From: Cymodocea nodosa
Lineage: Eukaryota; Streptophyta; Magnoliopsida; Alismatales; Cymodoceaceae
Length of the DNA: 64,000 bases
Assembly (NCBI GenBank): GCA_036874045.1
Contig: CM072341.1
Coordinates: 11,730,501-11,794,500, forward strand
Direction: 5' to 3'
The notes below the pieces were generated by a model. The model did not search any database. It was not told the DNA's origin and was given only the letters and a program-made list of their open reading frames with translations. This document shows, in pieces, positions 62,020 through 64,000 of the stretch (positions are counted from its first letter, which is position 1; each line of letters opens with the position of its first letter). Made by a program: the position numbers and the translations under genes.

Positions 62020-64000
62020 CCTTGGACAAGGTGAAATGGCATGCTTTCTATGAGGACTTAAAGGGATTTGGTTTTTCTGAATCCTTCCTTATTCTACTTC
62101 AGAATTGCATTGAAGAGATTAATTTCTCAGTCTTAATTAATGGTGCATCCACAGAATTTTTCAAGTCTTCTAGGGGCCTTCAATAAGATCTTTTATCTCC
62201 TTGTCTATTTATTCTCTTGGAAGAAACCCTATCTAGGGGGTTCAACAAGTTGATAGAAAACAACAGTATCATTCCCTACAATCAGGAATATTTTCCTTTC
62301 AAATACTTAGGTTGCCCTATCTTTAAAGGAAAATCTAAAGTTATTTACTTTAAGGAATTAATTCAAAAATTCTAAGGCAAGTTAGCAGGTTGGAAGGTAA
62401 AAGTCCTCTCTCCAAGTGGTAGAATAACTTTGATCAAACATGTAGTTTTCAGCGTGCCAATTCATATCTTGAGTGTTTATAATCTTCTTGTTAGCATATT
62501 AGATAAGCTTCAAAATTTGTGCACAAATTTTCTTTAGGGCTCCTCTAACGAAAACCATTGCACTCATTGGATAAGTTGGAAACAAATTATCAAGCCTATC
62601 TCAAAGGGAGGACTTGGCTTTCGAAACTTGAAGGAGCTGATGGGAGTCATTTGTATGAAAATGGTTTGGAGACTCAAGTGCAATGATAGCATCTGTTCAG
62701 ATTTAATAAAGAAGTTGCTACATGATGATGATAACCCTGGAGGTGACAAAATCTCTGCAGGATGCAAGGCTATTCTAATTGCTTGGAACAAGGTGTGTTC
62801 ATTGGCCAAAGGATCTAGAGGCAAAGGAGAGATTGACTTTTGGAGAAGTTGGTAGTTGTATAGAGGTAGACTGATTTATGTCACATCAGAAGTGGCCCCA
62901 GATCTTGTCTCCATTGCTAATGTGCATAATGATCTAGGTCTTCTAGATTCCTTCTAACTTTCAGATGATCTTGTTCGCAAATCAAGTATAGGCTCAGAAG
63001 CATTAATGATACAAATGACTCCTTCAAATGTATATGGGATAAAAAAGGCATTTTATTGGTGAAAGCAACCTAGGAAACTACAAGGGCCAAGAAAGATCCT
63101 ATGAGCTGGAACCTAGGAATCTAGAGATCTTTTTTGCCTACCAAAATCTCTTTCTTTTTATGGAAGTGATTCCACAAAACTCTTCCTATAGATGAGCACG
63201 TGAAAAGATGGAGCTACTCCATTGTCTCCCAATGTGTTCGCTGCAAAACTGTGAAAGGCACAGACTTATTTGATCACAATTCGTTTGAGTGTGATTAGGC
63301 CTATTTGAGCAGAAGTAAGTTTGCTAGATTATTTCACTTTAGTCTATACAACCAAAAGGATTGGCAAACCTAGGTATTGAAGATATTACAAAAGTAGAGC
63401 AATTTCAAATTATACAAATTCCAAAAATTTGTTATGGAAATTTTGGAAGGAAAGATGCAAAATTATCTATAATGGGAAATCAGTCTCGTTTGAAGATATA
63501 AAAAGGAATGTTCTGAATAGCCTCCATGAATTCAAACTTGCCTATAGGTTATTGGAAATCCCCACATTCAGAAAGCAGATCAATTGGATTAGATGGAAGA
63601 AACCAAGCCTTGGAAAGCTAAAATTAACTCTAATGGTGCCTGCAGTTGTAATTATACTAGGGTAGGAGGCACCATTCTCCATAATGTGGTTGAGGATATG
63701 ATTGTGGCTAATGCAGATTTCTACAGGCATTGCAATAACACCTTGGCTAAATTGAGAGCCCTCTATGATGGGTCATGCCTTTGCCTTGATCACCAATCTA
63801 GCTCCAACTCGTTGAAGTTGAGATTGACTCTTACCTTGTTTACAATTTGGTTTTGAACCAAGAATGTCCCATCTTCCAGCCTATGATTTTTTTGATTTGA
63901 CCTACTACACATGCTATCACAAATTGGGTCAATTTCCCATCTCTATAAAGAAGCTAATGGTGAGCCGACAACCTTGCCAAGGAGGGTTTAACATAATGCT
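62020..64000 (+). mobile_element. L1-type LINE (LINE-B), runs off the right edge
   Basis: RT remnants: WHAFYEDLKGFGF, EINFSVLINGAST, FFKSSRGLQ, FPFKYLGCPIFKGK, GRITLIKHV, then ISKGGLGFRNLKELMGVICM (62,590-62,650). It continues with the MKMVWRLKC region, a WDKKGILLVKAT zinc-finger region (about 63,037), and an RNase H remnant with NGACS and VGGTILHNVVEDM at 63,620-63,700. Stops throughout. From 62,582 on it aligns with LINE-A. The 3' end is outside the window. Confidence 0.88.

Noticed and set aside
1..64000. tRNA or rRNA genes, organelle insertions
   Set aside because: None recognised by eye; a tRNAscan and organelle BLAST would be needed to exclude short or decayed copies.

Overview
The window is nuclear DNA from a flowering plant. 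It has spliced genes with GT-AG introns, plant-type Ty3/gypsy and Ty1/copia retrotransposons, L1-type LINEs, a hAT relic and a Tourist-like MITE. The GC-rich exons of the PLATZ and carboxypeptidase genes, set in AT-rich introns and spacers, suggest a non-grass monocot, but this is a weak inference and no species is claimed.

Layout. 1-9,516 (+): a decayed Athila-like gypsy element with LTR, tRNA-Asp-type primer site, zinc-knuckle remnant, protease, RT, RNase H and integrase, followed by a second capsid-type gag downstream of pol. 9,517-16,291 (-): a second, inverted copy of the same family with the same pol-then-gag order, a polypurine tract, and a 1.19 kb internal tandem duplication of the integrase end. 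16,292-18,616: ATG-rich minisatellites. 18,617-20,457 (-): a 5'-truncated LINE with target duplications. 20,640-21,535: an unexplained GC-rich island. 23,038-30,759 (+): an old copia element carrying a nested gypsy LTR.

The gene island begins at 33 kb. A PLATZ zinc-binding protein gene (33,050-34,054, +, three exons, 252 aa) is followed by a Tourist-like MITE (36,614-37,239). Next is a complete 13-exon serine carboxypeptidase of the SCPL51/SCPEP1 type (38,763-43,838, +, 469 aa, catalytic triad present). Converging on it from the other strand are the last four coding exons of a VPS50/syndetin gene (45,921-60,018, -), whose 5' part lies beyond the window. From memory, the Arabidopsis homologues of these three genes are close neighbours on chromosome 2, so the island may be an ancient syntenic block.

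One VPS50 intron has grown to 13.6 kb. It holds a LINE with target duplications, a minisatellite, a hAT relic containing a 47-bp-arm hairpin, and a complete short-LTR copia element with a perfect 5-bp target duplication. A second LINE of the same family lies in the next upstream intron and runs off the right edge. All host genes look intact where visible. Every transposon coding region has stops, frameshifts or lost catalytic residues.

The least expected structure is the gypsy family in which the capsid gag sits between integrase and the polypurine tract, seen in two copies on opposite strands.
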